From NCBI GenBank assembly GCA_964349045.1, contig CAYGFI010000026.1, positions 1 to 39,145 on the forward strand: 39,145 bases of DNA, read 5' to 3'. Each line of letters opens with the position of its first letter. Position 1 is the first letter of the stretch. The stretch is from JACJXF01 sp964349045 (lineage in GTDB: Bacteria > Bacteroidota > Bacteroidia > Bacteroidales > GCA-2748055). This document shows, in pieces, positions 8,759 to 16,035 of the stretch. A program made the position numbers and the translations under genes. The notes beneath the pieces were generated by a model. The model was not told the DNA's origin. It worked only from the letters and a program-made list of their open reading frames with translations, and searched no databases.

Positions 8759-8766
8759 TATTTTTG
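8759..8766 (+). promoter_or_regulatory. -7 element upstream of the DUF4395 gene
   Basis: TATTTTTG matches TAnnTTTG exactly. The -33 position carries TTTC rather than TTTG, 17 bases upstream. It lies 20 bases before the ATG at 8787, just after the transporter's terminator, so the next gene has its own transcription start. Confidence 0.5.
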
Positions 8767-8786
8767 CAGATTAATATTTAAATCTT

Positions 8787-9239
8787 ATGGTAAAGATTTG
8801 TCCCATTTCTGAACGAAATATAAATGAAAATGTTTCCCGGTTGAGTGCTTCAATTACTTTTGTGTTGGGTATATTGTTTATGTTATCCGGGAGTTACTGG
8901 TTTTTATTCGCTTTACTGACAGATTTCAGTTTCAGGTTAATTTCAGAAGGAAGGCTCAGCCCTGTAATAAAAATCAACTCAATAATACTTGATAATTTTA
9001 AAGTGAAGAAAGTTTTTATAAATGCAGGACCAAAAATTTTTGCTGCACAAATTGGTTTACTTCTAACGATTATCTCACTCGTTTTCTTGTTTTTCAATCT
9101 ACCTGTTGCTTCCTTTACAACAGCCGGCATCCTGGTTTTTTTCAGTTTCCTTGAATCCGCATTTGGATTTTGCGTTGCTTGCAAGATTTATCCTTATGCG
9201 TTGATATTGAATGAGATTGGGGTTTCCAGGAAGTCCTGA
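8787..9239 (+). CDS. DUF4395 family membrane protein
   Basis: A 150-residue membrane protein that fits the DUF4395 family: an N-terminal CPISERNINENVSRLSA segment followed by four hydrophobic helices (about residues 21-50, 82-105, 107-125 and 126-142) and the motif FGFCVACKIYPY near the C-terminus. DUF4395 proteins have no assigned function that I know; they occur near thiol-redox and sulfur genes in some genomes, and the conserved cysteines (Cys5 and the CVAC pair here) suggest a redox or metal role, which is inference. It stands alone between a terminator and the repeat array that begins 22 bases after its stop codon. Confidence 0.75.
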   Translation: MVKICPISERNINENVSRLSASITFVLGILFMLSGSYWFLFALLTDFSFRLISEGRLSPVIKINSIILDNFKVKKVFINAGPKIFAAQIGLLLTIISLVFLFFNLPVASFTTAGILVFFSFLESAFGFCVACKIYPYALILNEIGVSRKS

Positions 9240-9260
9240 GTGGCACATGGAGCTGCCCAG

Positions 9261-9875
9261 CACAGGGCGTTGCCCTGTGTTATGTTGTGTACGGCTTTCA
9301 GCCCTTTAGTTTCATCGGGCGCTCTCACAGGGCGATGCCCTGTGTTATGTTGTGTAGGGCTTTCAGCCCTTTAGTTTCATTGGGCGCTCTCACAGGGCGT
9401 TGCCCTGTGTTATGTTGTGTCGGGCTTTCAGCCCTNNNNNNNNNNNNNNNNNNNNNNNNNNNNNNNNNNNNNNNNNNNNNNNNNNNNNNNNNNNNNNNNN
9501 NNNNNNNNNNNNNNNNNNNNNNNNNNNNNNNNNNNTGTTATGTTGTGTCGGGCTTTCAGCCCTTTAGTTTCATTGGGCGCTCTCACAGGGGGTTGCCCTG
9601 TGTTATGTTGTGTCGGGCTTTCAGCCCTTTAGTTTCATTGGGCGCTCTCACAGGGGGTTGCCCTGTGTTATGTTGTGTCGGGCTTTCAGCCCTTTAGTTT
9701 CATTGGGCGCTCTCACAGGGGGTTGCCCTGTGTTATGTTGTGTAGGGCTTTCAGCCCTTTAGTTTCACTGGGCGCTCTCACAGGGCGATGCCCTGTGTTA
9801 TGTTGTGTAGGGCTTTCAGCCCTGGGTAGTCACAGAGCGATGCCCTGTGTTAGTATATGTCGGGCTTTCAGCCCT
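9261..9875. repeat. 65-bp tandem palindromic repeat array
   Basis: Units start at 9261, 9326 and 9391, then (after the N-gap) at 9584, 9649, 9714 and 9779, all with a 65-base period, plus a shortened last unit at 9831 (52-base step). Each unit has two hairpins: CACAGGGCGNTGCCCTGTG (8-bp stem, weakened to 7 bp where the loop reads GGTTG) and AGGGCTTTCAGCCCT (or CGGGCT at the left arm), joined by TTATGTTGTGT and followed by a spacer with GGGCGCTCT. Since 65 is not divisible by 3, the open frames running through the array are artefacts. One detached second hairpin is present at 2593-2608. No transposase is associated. Confidence 0.92.
9436..9535. other. assembly gap (100 N) within the repeat array
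   Basis: Exactly 100 ambiguous bases, a typical scaffold placeholder. The repeat phase is off by 2 bases across it (193 instead of 195 between unit starts), which shows the true gap length, and so the copy number, is unknown. Confidence 0.98.
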
Positions 9876-9962
9876 GACAGGAAAGTTTTTTCAGTTTTCT
9901 TCGGTTTTGGCCTGGATTTTGGATACACATAAATAAATTATCATAAACCAAAACCTGAAGTC

Positions 9963-11111
9963 ATGAAAAGGTACATAATCATATCCGCATTGTTAGTGTC
10001 TGCGTTGGGATTAACCGCGCAGACCACTGACAGGGGTGGCAGGACCGCTCCGGCATCAACAACTAAAAGTACTGTTGAAGAGAATAAATCCACCTCGGTA
10101 AATTCTGAAACCCGCACAAGAGAAGTTGCTCCTTCAAATAATGAATCACCCAACAGGGAAACTGCTCCTGTAAGAACTAATACTAATACTGAAAGGTGGG
10201 AAGAAGCTCCGGCAAGAACTACTCCTGCTGAAAGAAGACCTGAACCGGTTTACAACGAATCGAGAAATCGTGAAACGCCGGCGGTAAGGACAACCACGAC
10301 GACGCGTACTGTTGAAACCAGGACAGAAGAAAACAGTTATTCCGCTCCAAATACAAACAATAGTGAGACGATTACCCGGACCACTGAAGAGCGTCCCCGC
10401 ACTTCAACAACAGTTAGCCAGGACCGTCAAAGACCAACCGGAAGCACAACAAATAATGGCAGAGAAGCTGGTAGAAGAACATCTGAAACGGTTCGTCCCC
10501 AGACCGGAGACAGATCGACCGGGAATACGCGAGAGGTTAATGTTGAAAGAAAGAGGGAATATGTTCCCAGGACAGAGCAGGTATATGTTGAAAAAAGACA
10601 GGCATACAGGACACCTGAACGTCCCCGTACAGTAAGAACGGTAAATCAATCAACCACCTTTGTTCATCGTCCGATTGAATATCGCAGAAATTATTATCCT
10701 TATGCAGAACCCCGCAGAGTAGAGATTATATGGGACGTTCATATGTACAATGAATACAGTTATTTGTACCCGCACTATGATTACTGGTATTATCCTTATG
10801 GTTACAGAATACATACTATTTCTGCTTACGATGCTGACAGGTATATTGGAGAAATAGCAAGAATTTACGGAAGAGTATCTGATGTATGGTATGAGAGAAA
10901 AACTGATGAATACTATCTGTTCTTTGGAGAACCTTATCCTTACCAGGATTTCAGCGTAATAATTACAGGTAAAACGGCAAGAAGATACAGCTACCGTCCA
11001 GAAAGATATTTTGTTAACAGAAATATAGCAGTTACAGGATTGGTTAGTATGTGGGACAACAGGCCAGAGATGCTAGTTAAGAAGAGAAGTCAGATTGAGG
11101 TATATTTTTAA
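9963..11111 (+). CDS. secreted Thr/Arg-rich protein with OB-like C-terminal region
   Basis: Not recognised as a named family. The 382-residue product starts with a signal peptide (MKRYIIISALLVSALGLTAQ). Residues 21 to about 230 are low complexity, dominated by Thr, Arg, Glu, Pro and Asn, with recurring pieces such as ESPNRETAPVRTNTN and ESRNRETPAVRTTTT. Residues 230-270 are rich in Tyr and Pro (YPHYDYWYYPYGYR). The last 100 residues have alternating strands with IARIYGRVSDVWY, EYYLFFGEPYPYQDFSVII and NIAVTGLVSMWDNRPEMLV, the layout of a small OB-fold domain seen in exported nucleic-acid- or ligand-binding proteins; this is an inference from pattern only. The basic composition suggests binding to polyanions. 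A terminator follows 67 bases after the stop codon. Confidence 0.75.
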   Translation: MKRYIIISALLVSALGLTAQTTDRGGRTAPASTTKSTVEENKSTSVNSETRTREVAPSNNESPNRETAPVRTNTNTERWEEAPARTTPAERRPEPVYNESRNRETPAVRTTTTTRTVETRTEENSYSAPNTNNSETITRTTEERPRTSTTVSQDRQRPTGSTTNNGREAGRRTSETVRPQTGDRSTGNTREVNVERKREYVPRTEQVYVEKRQAYRTPERPRTVRTVNQSTTFVHRPIEYRRNYYPYAEPRRVEIIWDVHMYNEYSYLYPHYDYWYYPYGYRIHTISAYDADRYIGEIARIYGRVSDVWYERKTDEYYLFFGEPYPYQDFSVIITGKTARRYSYRPERYFVNRNIAVTGLVSMWDNRPEMLVKKRSQIEVYF

Positions 11112-11178
11112 GGAAGTTCATGTTACCACAGGTATAAAACAGTGATTGCGAATTAAAAAGAGGATTATTTAAGTAGTG

Positions 11179-11210
11179 AAAAGCGGGAGTTGGAGAGGCT
11201 CTCGCTTTTT
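11179..11210 (+). terminator. intrinsic terminator after the Thr/Arg-rich protein gene
   Basis: AAAAGCGGGAG (11179-11189) pairs with CTCTCGCTTTT (11199-11209) with one G-U wobble and a 9-base loop, and the right arm runs into a T-stretch. It lies 68 bases past the stop codon. Confidence 0.8.
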
Positions 11211-11338
11211 CTATTTACATGTGGAAGGGTGACAGGGTGACGAAGGATTGATAGAGAACATCGATTAGTCTATCAAGTGATTGATATTGAATTATTGATT
11301 TATAGCTGCAGATACCATTATAAAAAATGACATAGTCT
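11211..11338. repeat. intergenic stretch with GTGAC-rich repeat
   Basis: At 11226-11240 the heptad-like GGTGACAGGGTGACG occurs. A similar run (GTGACG, GTGATG, GTGACGG, GTGACGG) is found at 38281-38315 upstream of the YedK gene. These look like a small dispersed intergenic repeat; no function can be assigned. Confidence 0.4.
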
Positions 11339-12091
11339 TCAAATTTCTTTTGCTGCATCAACATCCAAAAACCATTTCAATTCACCATTTTCGGGTCTGA
11401 CATAAGCAGCAGGAAAGTTTTGGAATCCCTCTTCTTTATTAATAATTTTCTTTAGAACACCAGCTTTTGAATTTCCGGTTGCTATGAAGATTGCAGTTCC
11501 AGAGTTATTCAGCAACTTAAGGGATAAAGTAATCCTTTTTTGATTTGTTTGGGGATGTGTTGCCACATAGCATAACGGGTTGGTGTCGAAAAGCTCAGGA
11601 GCACCAGGGAATATGGATGCCGTGTGACCGTCCTCTCCCACTCCCAGGAGAATCAGGTCGAACCGTGGAAATCCGTTTAATGAAGGAACATGATTCATTA
11701 ATACCTCAGAATATCGTTTACTTTCCAATTCCGGATCATTCTCGCCATGAATTCTGTGAATATTCTCCCCAGGAATATTCATATAGCGTAAAATAGCGTT
11801 CCACATATTCCCATAATTACTTTCAGTGTCATTTGGAGGTACGCAACGCTCATCTCCCCAGTAAACATGTAGAAAATTCCATTTCATTTTTGCCAGTGGC
11901 AATCGTGAAAGTCGCTGAAAAATTTTAACCGGTGTACTTCCACCCGAAAGCGCAAGGTGGTAGTTTCTCTGCTCTGAAAGAGCGAGGGTAAATTCATCAA
12001 CAAGAAAGTCGAAGATTGCTCCGGACATCTCTTCAATACTTTTAAAAATTGAAATTCCGGATTTATTATCAGAGTTCACAGTAGATTCCAT
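11339..12091 (-). CDS. pgl: 6-phosphogluconolactonase (DevB/SOL type)
   Basis: Hydrolyses 6-phosphogluconolactone to 6-phosphogluconate, the second step of the oxidative pentose phosphate pathway, in the cytoplasm. The 250-residue product carries the family motifs LALSGGSTPVKIFQRL (sugar-phosphate binding loop), FLHVYWGDERCVPPNDTESN and FDLILLGVGEDGHTASIFPG. It belongs to the glucosamine-6-phosphate isomerase-like DevB type and not the beta-propeller YbhE type. The start codon lies 23 bases inside the end of zwf, so the pair is translationally coupled and catalyses consecutive reactions. No 6-phosphogluconate dehydrogenase gene is visible in the window. Confidence 0.93.
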   Translation of the reverse strand: MESTVNSDNKSGISIFKSIEEMSGAIFDFLVDEFTLALSEQRNYHLALSGGSTPVKIFQRLSRLPLAKMKWNFLHVYWGDERCVPPNDTESNYGNMWNAILRYMNIPGENIHRIHGENDPELESKRYSEVLMNHVPSLNGFPRFDLILLGVGEDGHTASIFPGAPELFDTNPLCYVATHPQTNQKRITLSLKLLNNSGTAIFIATGNSKAGVLKKIINKEEGFQNFPAAYVRPENGELKWFLDVDAAKEI

Positions 12092-13592
12092 CGTTGGTTA
12101 AATTTTTACATGGATATCGCCATTTCAACCATGGCTCTTCTATAAGGGAATCGGCTATATCGGGACCCCAGGTACCTGACGGGTAACCGTATAGAGGAAT
12201 ATCGTGTTCTTCCTTCCATGCTTCCAATACAGGATTAATAAACTCCCAGGTTGTTTCGGCAGCATCACCACGGGCGTAAAGAGTTGAGTCGTTAAGCATA
12301 CAGTCGAGAAGGAGTCGTTCATATGCATCAGGTATTTTCTTATCTGTAAGGGAGGAATAATGAAAATCCATATTAACATTCTGAACTGTAAATCCGGCGC
12401 CGGGAACTTTCATTCCGAATTTCATAAGTAAACCTTCATCAGGCTGAATCCTGATAACCAGCTGATTTGAATCATTAGGAAGGCCAAGAGTGTTACAAAA
12501 CAAATGATGCGGTGTTTGTTTATAGTGGATAACCACCTCGGAAACACGCGTAGGAAGCCGTTTCCCTGTCCTAACGTAAAAAGGAACCCCACTCCAGCGC
12601 CAGTTGTCGATAAAAAACTTCATGGCAGCATAAGTCTCCGTTTTTGAATCCGGCCTCACTCCTTCTTCCTCCCTGTATGATAAAACTTTCTCTCCGTTTA
12701 TGGTTGAATGGAGATATTGTCCGCGGATGACATTTTTCCTGATATCTTCACGACTCAAGGGTCTTAAAGATTTAAATACTTTAAGGGTTTCGTTGCGGAT
12801 GTTAACAGAATCGGCCAGGATTGGAGGCTCCATAGCTATCAGTCCAACAAGCTGAAGCAAATGATTCTGAATCATATCCTTCATGGCCCCGGAATTATCA
12901 TAATAACCACCCCGTTTTTCAACGCCGAGGGATTCTGCACTCGTAATCTCAACATGGTGGATGAAATTACGGTTCCATACAGGTTCGAAGATATGGTTGG
13001 AGAACCTTGTCACCAGTATGTTCTGAACCGTTTCTTTCCCGAGGTAATGATCAATTCTGTAAATCTGGTCTTCTGTAAAGTAATTCAGAAGATCCTGATT
13101 TAATTTCCGGGCTGAGTTAAGATCGCTCCCAAAGGGCTTTTCAATGATAAGTTTGTGCGTTTTGCGGTTTAGCCCTTGTTTTGCAAGGAAAGAGGGAATT
13201 TTATCATAAAGGAGCGGGGGTGTTGCCAGGTAGAAAATGATATTATCGTCTAATTTAAGTTCCGAATTCAGTTTATTGATTTTCAATTTTAAGGCTGAAT
13301 ATACTCCAGGTTTAAAAGTATCGATGGCAGAATAAAACAGTAAAGAAAGAAACTTTTCCAGCGCTGCTTTATCCTTTGCAGTTTGAACTTCAGAAACGTC
13401 CGAAATGGCAGTTTTCATAGCATCCCTGAAGCTGTCATCGTACATTTCGGTACGGCCGACACCTAATACAGCAAAATTATCGGGCATAAGGTTTTGCTTC
13501 ATTATATCAAAAAGGGCCGGAATGAGTTTTCGGCGGGTCAGGTCGCCGGAGGCTCCGAAAATTACTATTAGGTGAGGGGTGGTTGGGCGCAT
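12069..13592 (-). CDS. zwf: glucose-6-phosphate 1-dehydrogenase
   Basis: Oxidises glucose 6-phosphate to 6-phosphogluconolactone with NADP or NAD, the entry to the oxidative pentose phosphate pathway. The 507-residue sequence begins with the Rossmann coenzyme motif FGASGDLTRRKLIPAL and has the active-site signature RIDHYLGKETVQNIL. Other conserved blocks include KPFGSDLNSARKLN, MIQNHLLQL, YVRTGKRLPTR and the C-terminal YPSGTWGPDIADSL. Length is normal. It is the middle gene of a minus-strand operon: a Cys-cluster protein lies 21 bases upstream and pgl overlaps its end by 23 bases. Confidence 0.96.
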   Translation of the reverse strand: MRPTTPHLIVIFGASGDLTRRKLIPALFDIMKQNLMPDNFAVLGVGRTEMYDDSFRDAMKTAISDVSEVQTAKDKAALEKFLSLLFYSAIDTFKPGVYSALKLKINKLNSELKLDDNIIFYLATPPLLYDKIPSFLAKQGLNRKTHKLIIEKPFGSDLNSARKLNQDLLNYFTEDQIYRIDHYLGKETVQNILVTRFSNHIFEPVWNRNFIHHVEITSAESLGVEKRGGYYDNSGAMKDMIQNHLLQLVGLIAMEPPILADSVNIRNETLKVFKSLRPLSREDIRKNVIRGQYLHSTINGEKVLSYREEEGVRPDSKTETYAAMKFFIDNWRWSGVPFYVRTGKRLPTRVSEVVIHYKQTPHHLFCNTLGLPNDSNQLVIRIQPDEGLLMKFGMKVPGAGFTVQNVNMDFHYSSLTDKKIPDAYERLLLDCMLNDSTLYARGDAAETTWEFINPVLEAWKEEHDIPLYGYPSGTWGPDIADSLIEEPWLKWRYPCKNLTNDGIYCEL

Positions 13593-13613
13593 GGGAGTGG
13601 AATTTTTAATAAA

Positions 13614-14147
13614 TCAAAACGGAAGGTTTTCCCCATCATCATCAGTTTCAAATGAAAAATTACCCTGTTCCGGATCATTTATTTTATCATTATTGATTTC
13701 TTCGCAAATGTTGCAAAACCCGGGAAATGGACATTGTTCCTGATTATAATCACAAAACTCAATATGATTTTCACCGAAAGATAAAGCTACATGTTCTTCA
13801 TCCCATAACTTTCGGATAAAGGCATATCGCAAATGGGGCGGGTAGTTTTTTGGGAAATCGAGATAAAAGTGAAAAAAAATCAATAGTTCTTCCATCTCGC
13901 TAGCCAAAAGAGCTTGTTGCCCCTGGTCTAATTTTTCTTCAGGTGGAAATAGCTCTGTGGCAATTCCGGTTATTTCTGAAATAGGATTCTTTTCACCATA
14001 AATGAACTTTTCAACGTGTGACATATCTTCCAGCTCCAGTTCATCATCCGGATCACTTTCTGACTCCATCCAGATTTTATGTGGTGGAATCATTTTCGAT
14101 CTTGCCTGGCATAGGTCGCTAATAAGTTGTTCAATATAGCGTTGCAT
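13614..14147 (-). CDS. conserved hypothetical protein with C-terminal Cys cluster
   Basis: I do not recognise a named family. The frame is open from 14183, but the first residues (MIVSIETFNLPT) overlap a DUF4249 remnant, and I prefer the ATG at 14147 (MQRYIEQLISDLCQARSKM), giving 177 residues. The protein is acidic and helical, with no signal peptide or membrane segment. Near the C-terminus it has Cys residues spaced C-x6-C-x5-C-x2-C (FCDYNQEQC, then FCNIC), a plausible zinc or iron-sulfur site, followed by an acidic tail (ETDDDGENLPF). It precedes zwf by 21 bases and is probably cotranscribed with zwf and pgl, so a link to pentose phosphate flux or redox control is possible but unproven. Confidence 0.7.
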   Translation of the reverse strand: MQRYIEQLISDLCQARSKMIPPHKIWMESESDPDDELELEDMSHVEKFIYGEKNPISEITGIATELFPPEEKLDQGQQALLASEMEELLIFFHFYLDFPKNYPPHLRYAFIRKLWDEEHVALSFGENHIEFCDYNQEQCPFPGFCNICEEINNDKINDPEQGNFSFETDDDGENLPF

Positions 14148-14150
14148 AGT

Positions 14151-14268
14151 AGGTAAGTTAAAGGTTTCGATTGATACTATCATTCACCCCGGCAATAAAA
14201 CCAACTGCCCCATTAGTCAGATTGGTGGTTACGTTTGCCGTGGGACCGCTGAACAATAGTCTATTAAC
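14151..14268 (-). pseudogene. remnant of a DUF4249 protein C-terminus
   Basis: On the minus strand this piece reads RLLFSGPTANVTTNLTNGA then VGFIAGVN, nearly identical to the C-terminal part of the DUF4249 protein encoded at 14851-15711 (PLFSGPPANVSTNLTNGAVG then FFAGVN). Similarity is lost after GVN, and the frame ends at a TAA at 14151-14153. Upstream of 14268 there is no further DUF4249 sequence; instead the nucleotidyltransferase-domain gene begins its 3' end 24 bases away. It is therefore a decayed fragment of a duplicated gene, cut by insertion or deletion. The nucleotide similarity to 14880-14955 is visible directly. Confidence 0.8.
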
Positions 14269-14291
14269 CAAAACATTTGTATGATAGGGAT

Positions 14292-14636
14292 TTATGATAT
14301 TTCGATGCTTCCTTTAGCTATTTCACTAAGGAAATTATCACCTTCGATAAAATACTTCGTTGGATAAGGGTGCGTTTCAATAATTGGATACTTAATGTTT
14401 ATTTTGGAATAAAGCTTTAAATTCTCAAAGACATTATCACCAAATTGATCTGAAATTAACAATAAGTCAATATCAGACCATTCATGGGTCTTGTTTTTTG
14501 CTGCGGAACCAAATAAAAGTACTTTGTAGAAAGTTAATCCATTAGCCTGACAATCATCAATAAATGATTTGGAGGTTTCTATTGCACTTTTTCTAGTAAC
14601 CATAATATGATCGTCTTTAGTCATCATATTTCCCAA
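14292..14636 (-). CDS. nucleotidyltransferase-domain protein (MNT-like)
   Basis: A 114-residue protein with a minimal polymerase-beta-type nucleotidyltransferase fold. It has the G-S-x10-D-x-D signature (GSAAKNKTHEWSDID) with the two metal-binding aspartates. Small proteins of this kind often act as antitoxins or adenylyl/nucleotidyl transferases paired with a HEPN-domain gene; no HEPN gene is adjacent here, so it is an orphan. The start may be Met1 at 14636 or Met4/Met5 (14627/14624). It lies between the DUF4249 remnant and the intact DUF4249 gene, suggesting that it arrived with, or was left by, the rearrangement that duplicated the lipoprotein end. Confidence 0.8.
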   Translation of the reverse strand: MGNMMTKDDHIMVTRKSAIETSKSFIDDCQANGLTFYKVLLFGSAAKNKTHEWSDIDLLLISDQFGDNVFENLKLYSKINIKYPIIETHPYPTKYFIEGDNFLSEIAKGSIEIS

Positions 14637-14681
14637 AGGTAATAAATTTCCATCATAACAAAATTGATTTCAGTGGGATGA

Positions 14682-14770
14682 TTGAAACCCACATGTATTT
14701 GATTTTGTTTTAATTGGTTTCCCGATAAATCGGAACAAATTGCGTTTGGAAAAATTGTGGGTTTTCAACA
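14682..14770. repeat. inverted-repeat element with GAAACCCACA arms
   Basis: Left arm TTGAAACCCACATGTA (14682-14697) is complementary to TGTGGGTTTTCAA (14756-14768) with one extra base. Between the arms lies the hairpin CCGAT-AA-ATCGG (14722-14733). The 14-mer TGAAACCCACATGT (14683-14696) recurs exactly, reversed, at 37343-37356, so it is a dispersed repeat. It lies in the 214-base gap between the nucleotidyltransferase and DUF4249 genes. Confidence 0.65.
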
Positions 14771-14850
14771 TACATGCTTTTTGATATGCCTGATTTTTAC
14801 ATCAAGTTCAGCTTGTAAACAGTTTTCAGAAAATAGAGGATTTAATAAGA

Positions 14851-15711
14851 TCAGGGTGCCACAACCCCAACCCTTCTCACATTCACCCCCGCAAAAAACC
14901 CAACTGCCCCATTAGTCAGGTTGGTGGAAACATTTGCCGGCGGACCACTGAATAGTGGATTTGAGCCGAAGAGTGCGGTCTGGGCCTGGATGATGAAATT
15001 GTAATAATCGGCTGTTATGCCGTACATCTCAAAAACAATGGTGTCGCCCGGGAAAACTTTTTCGCCGGGTTTGTCGTCATCGAGATATTGAACCGATATA
15101 CCGTTGGTATAATTCCCGTTAAAAAGTATGTCACTCTGAACAATTATTTCAGGAAGGGAGTCGATTTGCTGAATACCGTTTTTTAAGACTTTAAAGGCAT
15201 AAAAATCTTCTGTTTCAGCCGGATCTCTTGCGAACAGAAGGATCTCATTTCCCTGGAAAAAGGGATAACGGGCATAATTGAGCCGGATACTATCGGGTTC
15301 AGCCAGGAATGGTAAGGAGGAGGTTGCCGAATAGGTTTCAATCGCCCCATCCTTGTTGATATCGACATTATGTATAGTAAGCGAATAGGATCTTCCGGGA
15401 ACACCGTAGTAGTCTTCGTCTGTAAGGTAAGAACCGGGTTCCAACTCATTTTCAACAAGCTGGATTTCGCTCACCCCATCATAAATCCGTACTATGGCAC
15501 CGGAGACTCCTTCAGCAGGCAGATTGTAAAAATAATCGGCTGAACGGGTTAACCTAATGGTATGTCTGGTAGTATCGGTAGAAATCTCACCAAAGACAAT
15601 CAGTCGGGCATAGCTGTTTTCAAGTTCAATATCTATAACTTCTGTGCAGGAGGATATTCCTGCTAATAAAGCGGAAAAAAGTATAAAGCGGTTTAACATA
15701 TTAATTTTCAT
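14851..15711 (-). CDS. DUF4249 domain-containing outer-membrane lipoprotein
   Basis: A 286-residue lipoprotein. The N-terminus has a lipoprotein signal peptide with lipobox LAGISSC, cleaved before about Cys22. The following ELENSYARLIVFGEISTDT and TIRLTRSADYF match the DUF4249 family, whose members are encoded next to TonB-dependent receptors in Bacteroidota and probably form the surface partner of the receptor, like SusD-type proteins, although their ligands are unknown. The matching receptor is encoded immediately upstream (16036-18396, same strand), but the two are separated by 324 bases containing repeats, which is wider than usual. A decayed copy of this gene's 3' end is present at 14151-14268. 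The start is Met1 or Met5 (MLNRF). Confidence 0.88.
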   Translation of the reverse strand: MKINMLNRFILFSALLAGISSCTEVIDIELENSYARLIVFGEISTDTTRHTIRLTRSADYFYNLPAEGVSGAIVRIYDGVSEIQLVENELEPGSYLTDEDYYGVPGRSYSLTIHNVDINKDGAIETYSATSSLPFLAEPDSIRLNYARYPFFQGNEILLFARDPAETEDFYAFKVLKNGIQQIDSLPEIIVQSDILFNGNYTNGISVQYLDDDKPGEKVFPGDTIVFEMYGITADYYNFIIQAQTALFGSNPLFSGPPANVSTNLTNGAVGFFAGVNVRRVGVVAP

Positions 15712-16035
15712 TTTCCTAAGACTTATAATTATCTTTTATTTAGGTTAAAATTTAAGATTCCTATATATCTAAATTTTACAACTACTGTAAAACAATTATC
15801 ACTATATCTTTTTTTTAATGTCCTAATGCCGGACGGGCATTTACTTTTTTTGCTCACAACGTTTTTATTTCAATTGTGTTTGCGAACTCCTTTCAGTCGG
15901 TTCTTGATGAAAAAAGTAAACAAAAAAATCAAGCAAAAATCATCCCGGCCTTTACCCACAGGGCCCTCAAGCTCGCGGCCATTTTTGCGGGCCACCGCGC
16001 TTTACTCTTTCTTAATTTTGAAATTTCTCTCATAA
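15712..16035. repeat. intergenic region with inverted repeats, probable dispersed element
   Basis: This spacer separates a receptor and its DUF4249 partner. AATGCC-ggacg-GGCATT forms a hairpin at 15825-15841, and TTTACTTTTTT (15840-15850) pairs with AAAAAAGTAAA (15910-15920). The right half (15940-16010) is unusually GC-rich compared with its surroundings. The open frames in it (for example 15826-16035, plus strand) lack gene-like features. From memory, similar TTTACTTTTTTTGCT-type palindromes are widespread between Bacteroidota genes; I treat the region as a repeat, not a gene. Confidence 0.5.

Noticed and set aside
9261..9875. CRISPR array
   Set aside because: Units are contiguous near-identical 65-mers without variable spacers, and no cas gene is nearby.
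9287..9932. Plus-strand frames in the 65-bp array (RAFSPLVSLGALTG-type peptides)
   Set aside because: They are translations of a non-coding repeat whose period is not a multiple of three, and they cross the N-gap.
12069..12091. Frameshift between zwf and pgl
   Set aside because: The 23-base overlap joins two complete proteins with normal ends, so it is translational coupling, not an error.
14292..14636. HEPN/MNT toxin-antitoxin module
   Set aside because: The nucleotidyltransferase domain is present, but no HEPN-domain gene lies on either side.
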